From positions 62,001-126,000 of the forward strand of contig NW_026947683.1 in NCBI RefSeq assembly GCF_034190915.1: a stretch of DNA of 64,000 nt. The letters run 5' to 3'. The first letter of the stretch is position 1; each line of letters begins with the position of its first letter. Both the position numbers and the translations under genes were made by a program. The DNA is from Cavia porcellus (lineage: Eukaryota; Chordata; Mammalia; Rodentia; Caviidae). Under the pieces are notes generated by a model. It saw only the letters and a list, made by a program, of their open reading frames with translations, was not told the DNA's origin and did not search any database. Below, one piece after another: positions 29,007 to 43,800 of the stretch.

Positions 29007-32000
29007 AATATAACAAACACCCATACAATGCGCACCACCCCGTGATGTTTTTCTCACTCCTTCTAGTGAATCTAATGTAGCACACACCCATACAATGCGC
29101 ACCACCCCGTGATGTTTTTCTCACTCCTACTAGTGAATCTAATGTAACACACACCCATACAATGCGCACCACCCCGTGATGTTTTTCTCACTCCTACTAG
29201 TGAATCTAATGTAATACACACCCATACAATGCGCACCACCCCGTGATGTTTTTCTCACTCCTACTAGTGAATGTAATGTAACACACACCCATACAATGCG
29301 CACCACCCCGTGATGTTTTTCTCACTCCTACTAGTGAATGTAATGTAACACACACCCATACAAGGCGCACCACCCCGTGATGTTTTTCTCACTCCTACTA
29401 GTGAATGTAATGTAACACACACCCATACAATGCGCACCACCCCGTGATGTTTTTCTCACTCCTAGTAGTGAATCTAATGTAACACACACCCATACAATGC
29501 GCACCACCCCGTGATGTTTTTCTCACTCCTAGTAGTGAATCTAATGTAACACACACCCATACAATGCGCACCACCCCGTGATGTTTTTCTCACTCCAAGT
29601 AGTGAATCTAATGTAACACACACCCATACAATGCGCACCACCCCATGATGTTTTTCTCACTCCTACTAGTGAATCTAATGTAACACAAACACATACAATG
29701 CGCACCACCCCGTGATGTTTTTCTCACTCCTACTAGTGAATGTAATGTAGCACACACCCATACAATGCGCACCACCCCGTGATGTTTTTCTCACTCCTAC
29801 TAGTGAATGTAATGTCACACGCACCCATACAATGCGAACCACCCCGTGATGTTTTTCTCACTCCTACTAGTGAATGTAATGTAACACACACCCATACAAT
29901 GCGCACCACCCCGTGATGTTTTTCTCACTCCTACTAGTGAATCTAATGTAACACACACCCATACAATGCGCACCACCCCGTGATGTTTTTCTCACTCCTA
30001 CTAGTGAATGTAATGTAACACACACCCATACAATGCGCACCACCCCGTGATGTTTTTCTCACTCCTACTAGTGAATGTAATGTAACACACACCCATACAA
30101 TGCGCACCACCCCGTGATGTTTTTCTCACTCCTACTAGTGAATGTAATATAACACACACCCATACAATGCGCACCACCCCGTGATGTTTTTCTCACTCCT
30201 ACTAGTGAATGTAATGTAACACACACCCATACAATGCGCACCACCCCGTGATGTTTTTCTCACTCCTACTAGTGAATGTAATGTAACACACACCCATACA
30301 ATGCGCACCACCCCGTGATGTTTTTCTCACTCCTACTAGTGAATGTAATGTAACACACACCCATACAATGCGCACCACCCCGTGATGTTTTTCTCACTCC
30401 TAGTAGTGAATCTAATGTAACACACACCCATACAATGCGCACCACCCCGTGATGTTTTTCTCACTCCTACTAGTGAATCTAATGTAACACACACCCATAA
30501 AATGCGCACCACCCCGTGATGTTTTTCTCACTCCTACTAGTGAATCTAATGTAACACACACCCATACAATGCGCACCACCCCGTGATGTTTTTCTCACTC
30601 CTACTAGTGAATCTAATGTAACACACACCCATACAATGCGCACCACCCCGTGATGTTTTTCTCACTCCTCTTAGTGAATGTAATGTAACACACACCCATA
30701 CAATGCGCACCACCCCGTGATGTTTTTCTCACTCCTACTAGTGAATGTAATGTAACACACACCCATAAAATGCGCACCACCCCGTGATGTTTTTCTCACT
30801 CCTACTAGTGTATGTAATGTAACACACACACATAAAATGCGCACCACCCCGTGATGTTTTTCTCACTCCTACTAGTGAATGTAATGTAAAACACACCCAT
30901 ACAATGCGCACCACCCCGTGATGTTTTTCTCACTCCTACTAGTGAATGTAATGTGACACACACCCATACAATGCGCACCACCCCGTGATGTTTTTCTCAC
31001 TCCTACTAGTGAATGTAATGTGACACACACCCATACAATGCGCACCACCCCGTGATGTTTTTCTCACTCCTACTAGTGAATGTAATGTAACACACACCCA
31101 TACAATGCGCACCACCCCGTGATGTTTTTCTCACTCCTACTAGTGAATCTAATATAACACACACCCATACAATGCGCACCATCCCGTGATGTTTTTCTCA
31201 CTCCTACTAGTGAATCTAATGTAATACACACCCATACAATGCGCACCACCCCGTGATGTTTTTCTCACTCCTACTAGTGAATCTAATGTAACACAAACCC
31301 ATACAATGCGCACCACCCCGTGATGTTTTTCTCAATCCTACTAGTGATTGTAATATAACACACACCCATACAATGCGCACCACCCCGTGATGTTTTTCTC
31401 ACACCTACTAGTGAATGTAATGTAACACACACCCATACAATGCGCACCACCCCGTGATGTTTTTCTCACTCCTACTAGTGAATCTAATGTAACACACACC
31501 CATACAATGCGCACCACCCCGTGATGTTTTTCTCACTCCTACTAGTCAATCTAATGTAACACACACCCATACAATGCGCACCAACCCGTGATGTTTTTCT
31601 CACTCCTTCTAGTGAATCTAATGTAACAAACACCCATACAATGCGCACCACCCCGTGATGTTTTTCTCACTCCTACTAGTGAATGTAATGTAACACACAC
31701 CCATACAATGCGCACCACCCCGTGATGTTTTTCTCACTCCTACTAGTGAATGTAATGTAACACACCCCCATACAATGCGCACCACCCCGTGATGTTTTTC
31801 TCACTCCTACTAGTGAATCTAATGTAACACACACCCATACAATGCGCACCACCCCGTGATGTTTTTCTCACTCCTACTAGTGAATGTAATGTAACACACA
31901 CCCATACAATGCGCACCACCCCGTGATGTTTTTCTCACTCCTACTAGTGAATGTAATGTAACACACACCCATACAATGCGCACCTCCCCGTGATGTTTTT

Positions 32001-32222
32001 CTCACTCCTAGTAGTGAATCTAATGTAACACACACCCATAAAATGCGCACCACCCCGTGATGTTTTTCTCACTCCTACTAGTGAATCTAATGTAACACAC
32101 ACCCATACAATGCGCACCACCCCGTGATGTTTTTCTCACTCCTACTAGTGAATCTAATGTAACACACACCCATACAATGCGCACCACCCCGTGATGTTTT
32201 TCTCACTCCTACTAGTGAATCT
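29007..32222 (+). repeat. 3,216-bp higher-order unit D, copy 3
   Basis: Same marker order as copies 1 and 2: 'aatataacaa' 29,007, 'cactccaagt' 29,591, 'ccaacccgtg' 31,581, 'cctagtagtg' 32,007, at +5,560 bp from copy 2. Private changes include 'caaggcg' (about 29,363), 'ccccatgatg' (about 29,643) and 'cacaccccc' (about 31,766). From about 29,375 it also forms the start of the first arm of the 8,372-bp duplication. Confidence 0.91.
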
Positions 32223-35200
32223 AATGTAACACACACCCATACAATGCGCACCACCCCGTGATGTTTTTCTCACTCCTTCTAGTGAATCTAATGTAACAAA
32301 CACCCATACAATGCGCACCACCCCGTGATGTTTTTCTCACTCCTACTAGTGAATGTAGTGTAACACACACCCATACAATGCGCACCACCCCGTGATGTTT
32401 TTCTCACTCCTACTAGTGAATGTAATGTAACACACACCCATACAATGCGCACCACCCCGTGATGTTTTTCTCACTCCTACTAGTGAATGTAATGTAACAC
32501 ACACCCATACAATGCGCATCACCCCGTGATGTTTTTCTCACTCCTACTAGTGAATGTAATGTAACACACACCCATACAATGCGCACCTCCCCGTGATGTT
32601 TTTCTCACTCCCAGTAGTGAATCTAATGTAACACACACCCATAAAATGCGCACCACCACGTGATGTTTTTCTCACTCCTACTAGTGAATGTAATGTAACA
32701 CACACCCATACAATGCGCACCACCCCGTGATGATTTTCTCACTCCTACTAGTGAATCTAATGTAACACACACCCATACAATGCGCACCACCCCGTGATGA
32801 TTTTCTCACTCCTACTAGTGAATCTAATGTAACACACACCCATACAATGCGCACCACCCCGTGATGTTTTTCTCACTCCTACTAGTGAATCTAATGTAAC
32901 ACACACCCATACAATGTGCACCACCCCGTGATGTTTTTCTCACTCCTACTAGTGAATCTAATGTAACACACACCCATACAATGCGCACCACCCCGTGATG
33001 TTTTTCTCACTCCTACTAGTGAATCTAATGTAACACACACCCATACAATGCGCACCACCCCGTGATGTTTTTCTCACTCCTACTACTGAATGTAATGTAA
33101 CACACACCCATACAATGCGCACCACCCCGTGATGTTTTTCTCACTCCTACTAGTGAATGTAATGTAACACACACCCATACAATGCGCACCACCCCGTGAT
33201 GTTTTTCTCACTCCTACTAGTGAATGTAATGTAACACACACCCATACAATGCGCACCACCCCTTGATGTTTTTCTCACTCCTACTAGTGAATGTAATGTA
33301 ACACACACCCATACAATGCGCACCACCCCGTGATGATTTTCTCACTCCTACTAGTGAATCTAATGTAACACACACCCATACAATGCGCACCACCCCGTGA
33401 TGTTTTTCTCACTCCTACTAGTGAATCTAATATAACACACACCCATACAATGCGCACCACCGCGTGATGTTTTTCTCACTCCTACTAGTGAATCTAATGT
33501 AACACACACCCATACAATGCGCACCACCCCGTGATGTTTTTCTCACTCCTACTAGTGAATGCAATGTAACACACACCCATACAATGCGCACCACCCCGTG
33601 ATGTTTTTCTCACTCCTACTAGTGAATGTAATGTAACACACACCCATATAATGCGCACCACCCCGTGATGTTTTTCTCACTCCTACTAGTGAATCTAATG
33701 TAATACACACCCATACAATCCGCACCACCCCGTGATGTTTTTCTCACTCCTACTAGTGAATCTAATGTAACACACACCCATAAAATGCGCACCACCCCGT
33801 GATGTTTTTCTCACTCCTACTAGTGAATCTAATGTAACACACACCCATACAATGCGCACCACCCCGTGATGTTTTTCTCACTCCTACTAGTGAATGTAAT
33901 GTAACACACACCAATACAATGCGCACCACCCCGTGATGTTTTTCTCACTCCTACTAGTGAATGTAATGTAACACACACCCATACAATGCGCACCACCCCG
34001 TGATGTTTTTCTCACTCCTACTAGTGAATGTAATGTAACACACACCCATACAATGCGCACCACCCCGTGATGATTTTCTCACTCCTACTAGTGAATGTAA
34101 TGTAACACACACCCTACAATGCGCACCACCCCGTGATGTTTTTCTCACTCCTACTAGTGAATGTAATGTAACACACACCCATACAATGCGCACCTCCCCG
34201 TGATGTTTTTCTCACTCCTAGTAGTGAATCTAATGTAACACACACCCATAAAATGCGCACCACCCCGTGATGTTTTTCTCACTCCTACTAGTGAATCTAA
34301 TGTAACACACACCCGTACAATGCGCACCACCCCGTGATGTTTTTCTCACTCCTACTAGTGAATCTAATGTAACACACACCCATACAATGCGCACCACCCC
34401 GTGATGTTTTTCTCACTCCTACTAGTGAATCTAATGTAACACACACCCATACAATGTGCACCACCCCGTGATATTTTTCTCACTCCTTCTAGTGAATCTA
34501 ATGTAACAAACACCCATACAATGCGCACCACCCCGTGATGTTTTTCTCACTCCTACTAGTAAATGTAATGTAACACACACCCATACAATGCGCACCACCT
34601 CGTGATGTTTTTCTCACTCCTACTAGTGAATGTAATGTAACACACACCCATACAATGCGCACCACCCCGTGATGTTTTTCTCACTCCTACTAGTGAATGT
34701 AATGTAACACACACCCATACAATGCGCACCACCCCGTGATGTTTTTCTCACTCCTACTAGTGAATGTAATGTAACACACACCCATACAATGCGCACCACC
34801 CCGTGATGTTTTTCTCACTCCTACTAGTGAATGTAATGTAACACACACCCATACAAGGCGCACCTCCCCGTGATGTTTTTCTCACTCCTAGTAGTGAATC
34901 TAATGTAACACACACCCATAAAATGCGCACCACCCCGTGATGTTTTTCTCACTCCTTCTAGTGAATCTAATGTAACACACACCCATACAATGCGCACCAC
35001 CCCGTGATGTTTTTCTCACTCCTACTAGTGAATCTAATGTAACACACACCCATACAATGCGCACCACCCCGTGATGTTTTTCTCACTCCTACTAGTGAAT
35101 CTAATGTAACACACACCCATACAATGCGCACCACCCCGTGATGTTTTTCTCACTCCTACTAGTGAATCTAATGTAACACACACCCATACAATGCGCACCA

Positions 35201-37832
35201 CCCCGTGATGTTTTTCTCACTCCTACTAGTGAATCTAATGTAACACACACCCATACAATGCGCACCACCCCGTGATGTTTTTCTCACTCCTACTAGTCAA
35301 TCTAATGTAACACACACCCATACAATGCGCACCAACCCGTGATGTTTTTCTCACTCCTTCTAGTGAATCTAATGTAACAAACACCCATACAATGCGCACC
35401 ACCCCGTGATGTTTTTCTCACTCCTACTAGTGAATGTAATGTAACACACACCCATACAATGCGCACCACCCCGTGATGTTTTTCTCACTCCTACTAGTGA
35501 ATGTAATGTAACACACACCCATACAATGCGCACCACCCCGTGATGTTTTTCTCACTCCTACTAGTGAATCTAATGTAACACACACCCATACAATGCGCAC
35601 CACCCCGTGATGTTTTTCTCACTCCTACTAGTGAATGTAATGTAACACACACCCATACAATGCGCACCACCCCGTGATGTTTTTCTCACTCCTACTAGTG
35701 AATGTAATGTAACACACACCCATACAATGCGCACCTCCCCGTGATGTTTTTCTCACTCCTAGTAGTGAATCTAATGTAACACACACCCATAAAATGCGCA
35801 CCACCCCGTGATGTTTTTCTCACTCCTACTAGTGAATCTAATGTAACACACACCCATACAATGCGCACCACCCCGTGATGTTTTTCTCACTCCTACTAGT
35901 GAATCTAATGTAACACACACCCATACAATGCGCACCACCCCGTGATGTTTTTCTCACTCCTACTAGTGAATCTAATGTAACACACACCCATACAATGCGC
36001 ACCACCCCGTGATGTTTTTCTCACTCCTTCTAGTGAATCTAATGTAACAAACACCCATACAATGCGCACCACCCCGTGATGTTTTTCTCACTCCTACTAG
36101 TGAATGTAGTGTAACACACACCCATACAATGCGCACCACCCCGTGATGTTTTTCTCACTCCTACTAGTGAATGTAATGTAACACACACCCATACAATGCG
36201 CACCACCCCGTGATGTTTTTCTCACTCCTACTAGTGAATGTAATGTAACACACACCCATACAATGCGCACCACCCCGTGATGTTTTTCTCACTCCTACTA
36301 GTGAATGTAATGTAACACACACCCATACAATGCGCACCACCCCGTGATGTTTTTCTCACTCCTACTATTGAATGTAATGTAACACACACCCATACAATGC
36401 GCATCACCCCGTGATGTTTTTCTCACTCCTACTAGTGAATGTAATGTAACACACACCCATACAATGCGCACCTCCCCGTGATGTTTTTCTCACTCCTAGT
36501 AGTGAATCTAATGTAACACACACCCATAAAATGCGCACCACCCCTTGATGTTTTTCTCACTCCTACTAGTGAATGTAATGTAACACACACCCATACAATG
36601 CGCACCACCCCGTGATGATTTTCTCACTCCTACTAGTGAATCTAATGTAACACACACCCATACAATGCGCACCACCCCGTGATGATTTTCTCACTCCTAC
36701 TAGTGAATCTAATGTAACACACACCCATACAATGCGCACCACCCCGTGATGTTTTTCTCACTCCTACTAGTGAATCTAATGTAACACACACCCATACAAT
36801 GTGCACCACCCCGTGATGTTTTTCTCACTCCTACTAGTGAATCTAATGTAACACACACCCATACAATGCGCACCACCCCGTGATGTTTTTCTCACTCCTT
36901 CTAGTGAATCTAATGTAACACACACCCATACAATGCGCACCACCCCGTTATGTTTTTCTCACTCCTACTACTGAATGTAATGTAACACACACCCATACAA
37001 TGCGCACCACCCCGTGATGTATTTCTCACTCCTACTAGTGAATGTAATGTAACACACACCCATACAATGCGCACCACCCCGTGATGTTTTTCTCACTCCT
37101 ACTAGTGAATGTAATGTAACACACACCCATACAATGCGCACCACCCCGTGATGTTTTTCTCACTCCTACTAGTGAATGTAATGTAACACACACCCATACA
37201 ATGCGCACCACCCCGTGATGATTTTCTCACTCCTACTAGTGAATCTAATGTAACACACACCCATACAATGCGCACCACCCCGTGATGTTTTTCTCACTCC
37301 TACTAGTGAATCTAATATAACACACACCCATACAATGCGCACCACCGCGTGATGTTTTTCTCACTCCTACTAGTGAATCTAATGTAACACACACCCATAC
37401 AATGCGCACCACCCCGTGATGTTTTTCTCACTCCTACTAGTGAATCTAATGTAACACACACCCATACAATGCGCACCACCCCGTGATGTTTTTCTCACTC
37501 CTACTAGTGAATCTAATGTAACACACACCCATACAATGCGCACCACCCCATGATGTTTTTCTCACTCCTACTAGTGAATCTAATGTAACACACACCCATA
37601 AAATGCGCACCACCCCGTGATGTTTTTCTCACTCCTACTAGTGAATCTAATGTAACACACACCCATACAATGCGCACCACCCCGTGATGTTTTTCTCACT
37701 CCTACTAGTGAATCTAATGTAACACACACATACAATGCGCACCACCCCGTGATGTTTTTCTCACTCCTACTAGTGAATGTAATGTAACACACACCCATAC
37801 AATGCGCACCACCCCGTGATGTTTTTCTCACT
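29375..37832 (+). repeat. 8,372-bp tandem duplication, arm 1
   Basis: All tested markers recur 8,372 bp later (125 x 67 - 3): 'cctagtagtg' 29,461 to 37,833, 'cactccaagt' 29,591 to 37,963, the 66-bp monomer 34,103 to 42,475 and the 65-bp monomer 37,720 to 46,092. The shortfall of three bases is that one 66-bp plus one 65-bp monomer. After unit D it runs into a related section with repeated 'acctcc' / 'cctagtag' / 'ataaaatg' triplets (about 32.0, 32.6, 34.2, 34.9, 35.7 and 36.5 kb). This section is therefore itself made of shorter sub-repeats. Confidence 0.93.
34103..34168 (+). repeat. First 66-bp 'caccctacaatg' monomer
   Basis: One base of 'cccatacaa' is missing, giving 'ccctacaa'. Identical 66-bp monomers begin at 42,475, 46,492, 47,963, 49,570, 51,041, 53,450 and 55,792 and nowhere else. 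The single origin followed by block amplification between about 34 and 56 kb is inferred from identical flanking variants: T38>A in the monomer before it and 'acctcc' in the monomer after it. Confidence 0.93.
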
Positions 37833-40800
37833 CCTAGTAGTGAATCTAATGTAACACACACCCATACAATGCGCACCACCCCGTGATGTTTTTCTCACTC
37901 CTAGTAGTGAATCTAATGTAACACACACCCATACAATGCGCACCACCCCGTGATGTTTTTCTCACTCCAAGTAGTGAATCTAATGTAACACACACCCATA
38001 CAATGCGCACCACCCCATGATGTTTTTCTCACTCCTACTAGTGAATCTAATGTAACACAAACACATACAATGCGCACCACCCCGTGATGTTTTTCTCACT
38101 CCTACTAGTGAATGTAATGTAGCACACACCCATACAATGCGCACCACCCCGTGATGTTTTTCTCACTCCTACTAGTGAATGTAATGTCACACGCACCCAT
38201 ACAATGCGAACCACCCCGTGATGTTTTTCTCACTCCTACTAGTGAATGTAATGTAACACACACCCATACAATGCGCACCACCCCGTGATGTTTTTCTCAC
38301 TCCTACTAGTGAATCTAATGTAACACACACCCATACAATGCGCACCACCCCGTGATGTTTTTCTCACTCCTACTAGTGAATGTAATGTAACACACACCCA
38401 TACAATGCGCACCACCCCGTGATGTTTTTCTCACTCCTACTAGTGAATGTAATGTAACACACACCCATACAATGCGCACCACCCCGTGATGTTTTTCTCA
38501 CTCCTACTAGTGAATGTAATATAACACACACCCATACAATGCGCACCACCCCGTGATGTTTTTCTCACTCCTACTAGTGAATGTAATGTAACACACACCC
38601 ATACAATGCGCACCACCCCGTGATGTTTTTCTCACTCCTACTAGTGAATGTAATGTAACACACACCCATACAATGCGCACCACCCCGTGATGTTTTTCTC
38701 ACTCCTACTAGTGAATGTAATGTAACACACACCCATACAATGCGCACCACCCCGTGATGTTTTTCTCACTCCTAGTAGTGAATCTAATGTAACACACACC
38801 CATACAATGCGCACCACCCCGTGATGTTTTTCTCACTCCTACTAGTGAATCTAATGTAACACACACCCATAAAATGCGCACCACCCCGTGATGTTTTTCT
38901 CACTCCTACTAGTGAATCTAATGTAACACACACCCATACAATGCGCACCACCCCGTGATGTTTTTCTCACTCCTACTAGTGAATCTAATGTAACACACAC
39001 CCATACAATGCGCACCACCCCGTGATGTTTTTCTCACTCCTCTTAGTGAATGTAATGTAACACACACCCATACAATGCGCACCACCCCGTGATGTTTTTC
39101 TCACTCCTACTAGTGAATGTAATGTAACACACACCCATAAAATGCGCACCACCCCGTGATGTTTTTCTCACTCCTACTAGTGTATGTAATGTAACACACA
39201 CACATAAAATGCGCACCACCCCGTGATGTTTTTCTCACTCCTACTAGTGAATGTAATGTAAAACACACCCATACAATGCGCACCACCCCGTGATGTTTTT
39301 CTCACTCCTACTAGTGAATGTAATGTGACACACACCCATACAATGCGCACCACCCCGTGATGTTTTTCTCACTCCTACTAGTGAATGTAATGTGACACAC
39401 ACCCATACAATGCGCACCACCCCGTGATGTTTTTCTCACTCCTACTAGTGAATGTAATGTAACACACACCCATACAATGCGCACCACCCCGTGATGTTTT
39501 TCTCACTCCTACTAGTGAATCTAATATAACACACACCCATACAATGCGCACCATCCCGTGATGTTTTTCTCACTCCTACTAGTGAATCTAATGTAATACA
39601 CACCCATACAATGCGCACCACCCCGTGATGTTTTTCTCACTCCTACTAGTGAATCTAATGTAACACAAACCCATACAATGCGCACCACCCCGTGATGTTT
39701 TTCTCAATCCTACTAGTGATTGTAATATAACACACACCCATACAATGCGCACCACCCCGTGATGTTTTTCTCACACCTACTAGTGAATGTAATGTAACAC
39801 ACACCCATACAATGCGCACCACCCCGTGATGTTTTTCTCACTCCTACTAGTGAATCTAATGTAACACACACCCATACAATGCGCACCACCCCGTGATGTT
39901 TTTCTCACTCCTACTAGTCAATCTAATGTAACACACACCCATACAATGCGCACCAACCCGTGATGTTTTTCTCACTCCTTCTAGTGAATCTAATGTAACA
40001 AACACCCATACAATGCGCACCACCCCGTGATGTTTTTCTCACTCCTACTAGTGAATGTAATGTAACACACACCCATACAATGCGCACCACCCCGTGATGT
40101 TTTTCTCACTCCTACTAGTGAATGTAATGTAACACACCCCCATACAATGCGCACCACCCCGTGATGTTTTTCTCACTCCTACTAGTGAATCTAATGTAAC
40201 ACACACCCATACAATGCGCACCACCCCGTGATGTTTTTCTCACTCCTACTAGTGAATGTAATGTAACACACACCCATACAATGCGCACCACCCCGTGATG
40301 TTTTTCTCACTCCTACTAGTGAATGTAATGTAACACACACCCATACAATGCGCACCTCCCCGTGATGTTTTTCTCACTCCTAGTAGTGAATCTAATGTAA
40401 CACACACCCATAAAATGCGCACCACCCCGTGATGTTTTTCTCACTCCTACTAGTGAATCTAATGTAACACACACCCATACAATGCGCACCACCCCGTGAT
40501 GTTTTTCTCACTCCTACTAGTGAATCTAATGTAACACACACCCATACAATGCGCACCACCCCGTGATGTTTTTCTCACTCCTACTAGTGAATCTAATGTA
40601 ACACACACCCATACAATGCGCACCACCCCGTGATGTTTTTCTCACTCCTTCTAGTGAATCTAATGTAACAAACACCCATACAATGCGCACCACCCCGTGA
40701 TGTTTTTCTCACTCCTACTAGTGAATGTAGTGTAACACACACCCATACAATGCGCACCACCCCGTGATGTTTTTCTCACTCCTACTAGTGAATGTAATGT

Positions 40801-43800
40801 AACACACACCCATACAATGCGCACCACCCCGTGATGTTTTTCTCACTCCTACTAGTGAATGTAATGTAACACACACCCATACAATGCGCATCACCCCGTG
40901 ATGTTTTTCTCACTCCTACTAGTGAATGTAATGTAACACACACCCATACAATGCGCACCTCCCCGTGATGTTTTTCTCACTCCCAGTAGTGAATCTAATG
41001 TAACACACACCCATAAAATGCGCACCACCCCGTGATGTTTTTCTCACTCCTACTAGTGAATGTAATGTAACACACACCCATACAATGCGCACCACCCCGT
41101 GATGATTTTCTCACTCCTACTAGTGAATCTAATGTAACACACACCCATACAATGCGCACCACCCCGTGATGATTTTCTCACTCCTACTAGTGAATCTAAT
41201 GTAACACACACCCATACAATGCGCACCACCCCGTGATGTTTTTCTCACTCCTACTAGTGAATCTAATGTAACACACACCCATACAATGTGCACCACCCCG
41301 TGATGTTTTTCTCACTCCTACTAGTGAATCTAATGTAACACACACCCATACAATGCGCACCACCCCGTGATGTTTTTCTCACTCCTACTAGTGAATCTAA
41401 TGTAACACACACCCATACAATGCGCACCACCCCGTGATGTTTTTCTCACTCCTACTACTGAATGTAATGTAACACACACCCATACAATGCGCACCACCCC
41501 GTGATGTTTTTCTCACTCCTACTAGTGAATGTAATGTAACACACACCCATACAATGCGCACCACCCCGTGATGTTTTTCTCACTCCTACTAGTGAATGTA
41601 ATGTAACACACACCCATACAATGCGCACCACCCCTTGATGTTTTTCTCACTCCTACTAGTGAATGTAATGTAACACACACCCATACAATGCGCACCACCC
41701 CGTGATGATTTTCTCACTCCTACTAGTGAATCTAATGTAACACACACCCATACAATGCGCACCACCCCGTGATGTTTTTCTCACTCCTACTAGTGAATCT
41801 AATATAACACACACCCATACAATGCGCACCACCGCGTGATGTTTTTCTCACTCCTACTAGTGAATCTAATGTAACACACACCCATACAATGCGCACCACC
41901 CCGTGATGTTTTTCTCACTCCTACTAGTGAATGCAATGTAACACACACCCATACAATGCGCACCACCCCGTGATGTTTTTCTCACTCCTACTAGTGAATG
42001 TAATGTAACACACACCCATATAATGCGCACCACCCCGTGATGTTTTTCTCACTCCTACTAGTGAATCTAATGTAATACACACCCATACAATCCGCACCAC
42101 CCCGTGATGTTTTTCTCACTCCTACTAGTGAATCTAATGTAACACACACCCATAAAATGCGCACCACCCCGTGATGTTTTTCTCACTCCTACTAGTGAAT
42201 CTAATGTAACACACACCCATACAATGCGCACCACCCCGTGATGTTTTTCTCACTCCTACTAGTGAATGTAATGTAACACACACCAATACAATGCGCACCA
42301 CCCCGTGATGTTTTTCTCACTCCTACTAGTGAATGTAATGTAACACACACCCATACAATGCGCACCACCCCGTGATGTTTTTCTCACTCCTACTAGTGAA
42401 TGTAATGTAACACACACCCATACAATGCGCACCACCCCGTGATGATTTTCTCACTCCTACTAGTGAATGTAATGTAACACACACCCTACAATGCGCACCA
42501 CCCCGTGATGTTTTTCTCACTCCTACTAGTGAATGTAATGTAACACACACCCATACAATGCGCACCTCCCCGTGATGTTTTTCTCACTCCTAGTAGTGAA
42601 TCTAATGTAACACACACCCATAAAATGCGCACCACCCCGTGATGTTTTTCTCACTCCTACTAGTGAATCTAATGTAACACACACCCGTACAATGCGCACC
42701 ACCCCGTGATGTTTTTCTCACTCCTACTAGTGAATCTAATGTAACACACACCCATACAATGCGCACCACCCCGTGATGTTTTTCTCACTCCTACTAGTGA
42801 ATCTAATGTAACACACACCCATACAATGTGCACCACCCCGTGATATTTTTCTCACTCCTTCTAGTGAATCTAATGTAACAAACACCCATACAATGCGCAC
42901 CACCCCGTGATGTTTTTCTCACTCCTACTAGTAAATGTAATGTAACACACACCCATACAATGCGCACCACCTCGTGATGTTTTTCTCACTCCTACTAGTG
43001 AATGTAATGTAACACACACCCATACAATGCGCACCACCCCGTGATGTTTTTCTCACTCCTACTAGTGAATGTAATGTAACACACACCCATACAATGCGCA
43101 CCACCCCGTGATGTTTTTCTCACTCCTACTAGTGAATGTAATGTAACACACACCCATACAATGCGCACCACCCCGTGATGTTTTTCTCACTCCTACTAGT
43201 GAATGTAATGTAACACACACCCATACAAGGCGCACCTCCCCGTGATGTTTTTCTCACTCCTAGTAGTGAATCTAATGTAACACACACCCATAAAATGCGC
43301 ACCACCCCGTGATGTTTTTCTCACTCCTTCTAGTGAATCTAATGTAACACACACCCATACAATGCGCACCACCCCGTGATGTTTTTCTCACTCCTACTAG
43401 TGAATCTAATGTAACACACACCCATACAATGCGCACCACCCCGTGATGTTTTTCTCACTCCTACTAGTGAATCTAATGTAACACACACCCATACAATGCG
43501 CACCACCCCGTGATGTTTTTCTCACTCCTACTAGTGAATCTAATGTAACACACACCCATACAATGCGCACCACCCCGTGATGTTTTTCTCACTCCTACTA
43601 GTGAATCTAATGTAACACACACCCATACAATGCGCACCACCCCGTGATGTTTTTCTCACTCCTACTAGTCAATCTAATGTAACACACACCCATACAATGC
43701 GCACCAACCCGTGATGTTTTTCTCACTCCTTCTAGTGAATCTAATGTAACAAACACCCATACAATGCGCACCACCCCGTGATGTTTTTCTCACTCCTACT

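Noticed and set aside
33954..34193. Minus-strand frames of about 77-102 codons here and at 9,174, 9,232, 42,326, 46,340, 47,814, 49,421, 50,892, 55,652, 57,122 and 57,312
   Set aside because: Each spans a 66- or 65-bp monomer. Same explanation: frame delay by indel, no sign of coding selection.
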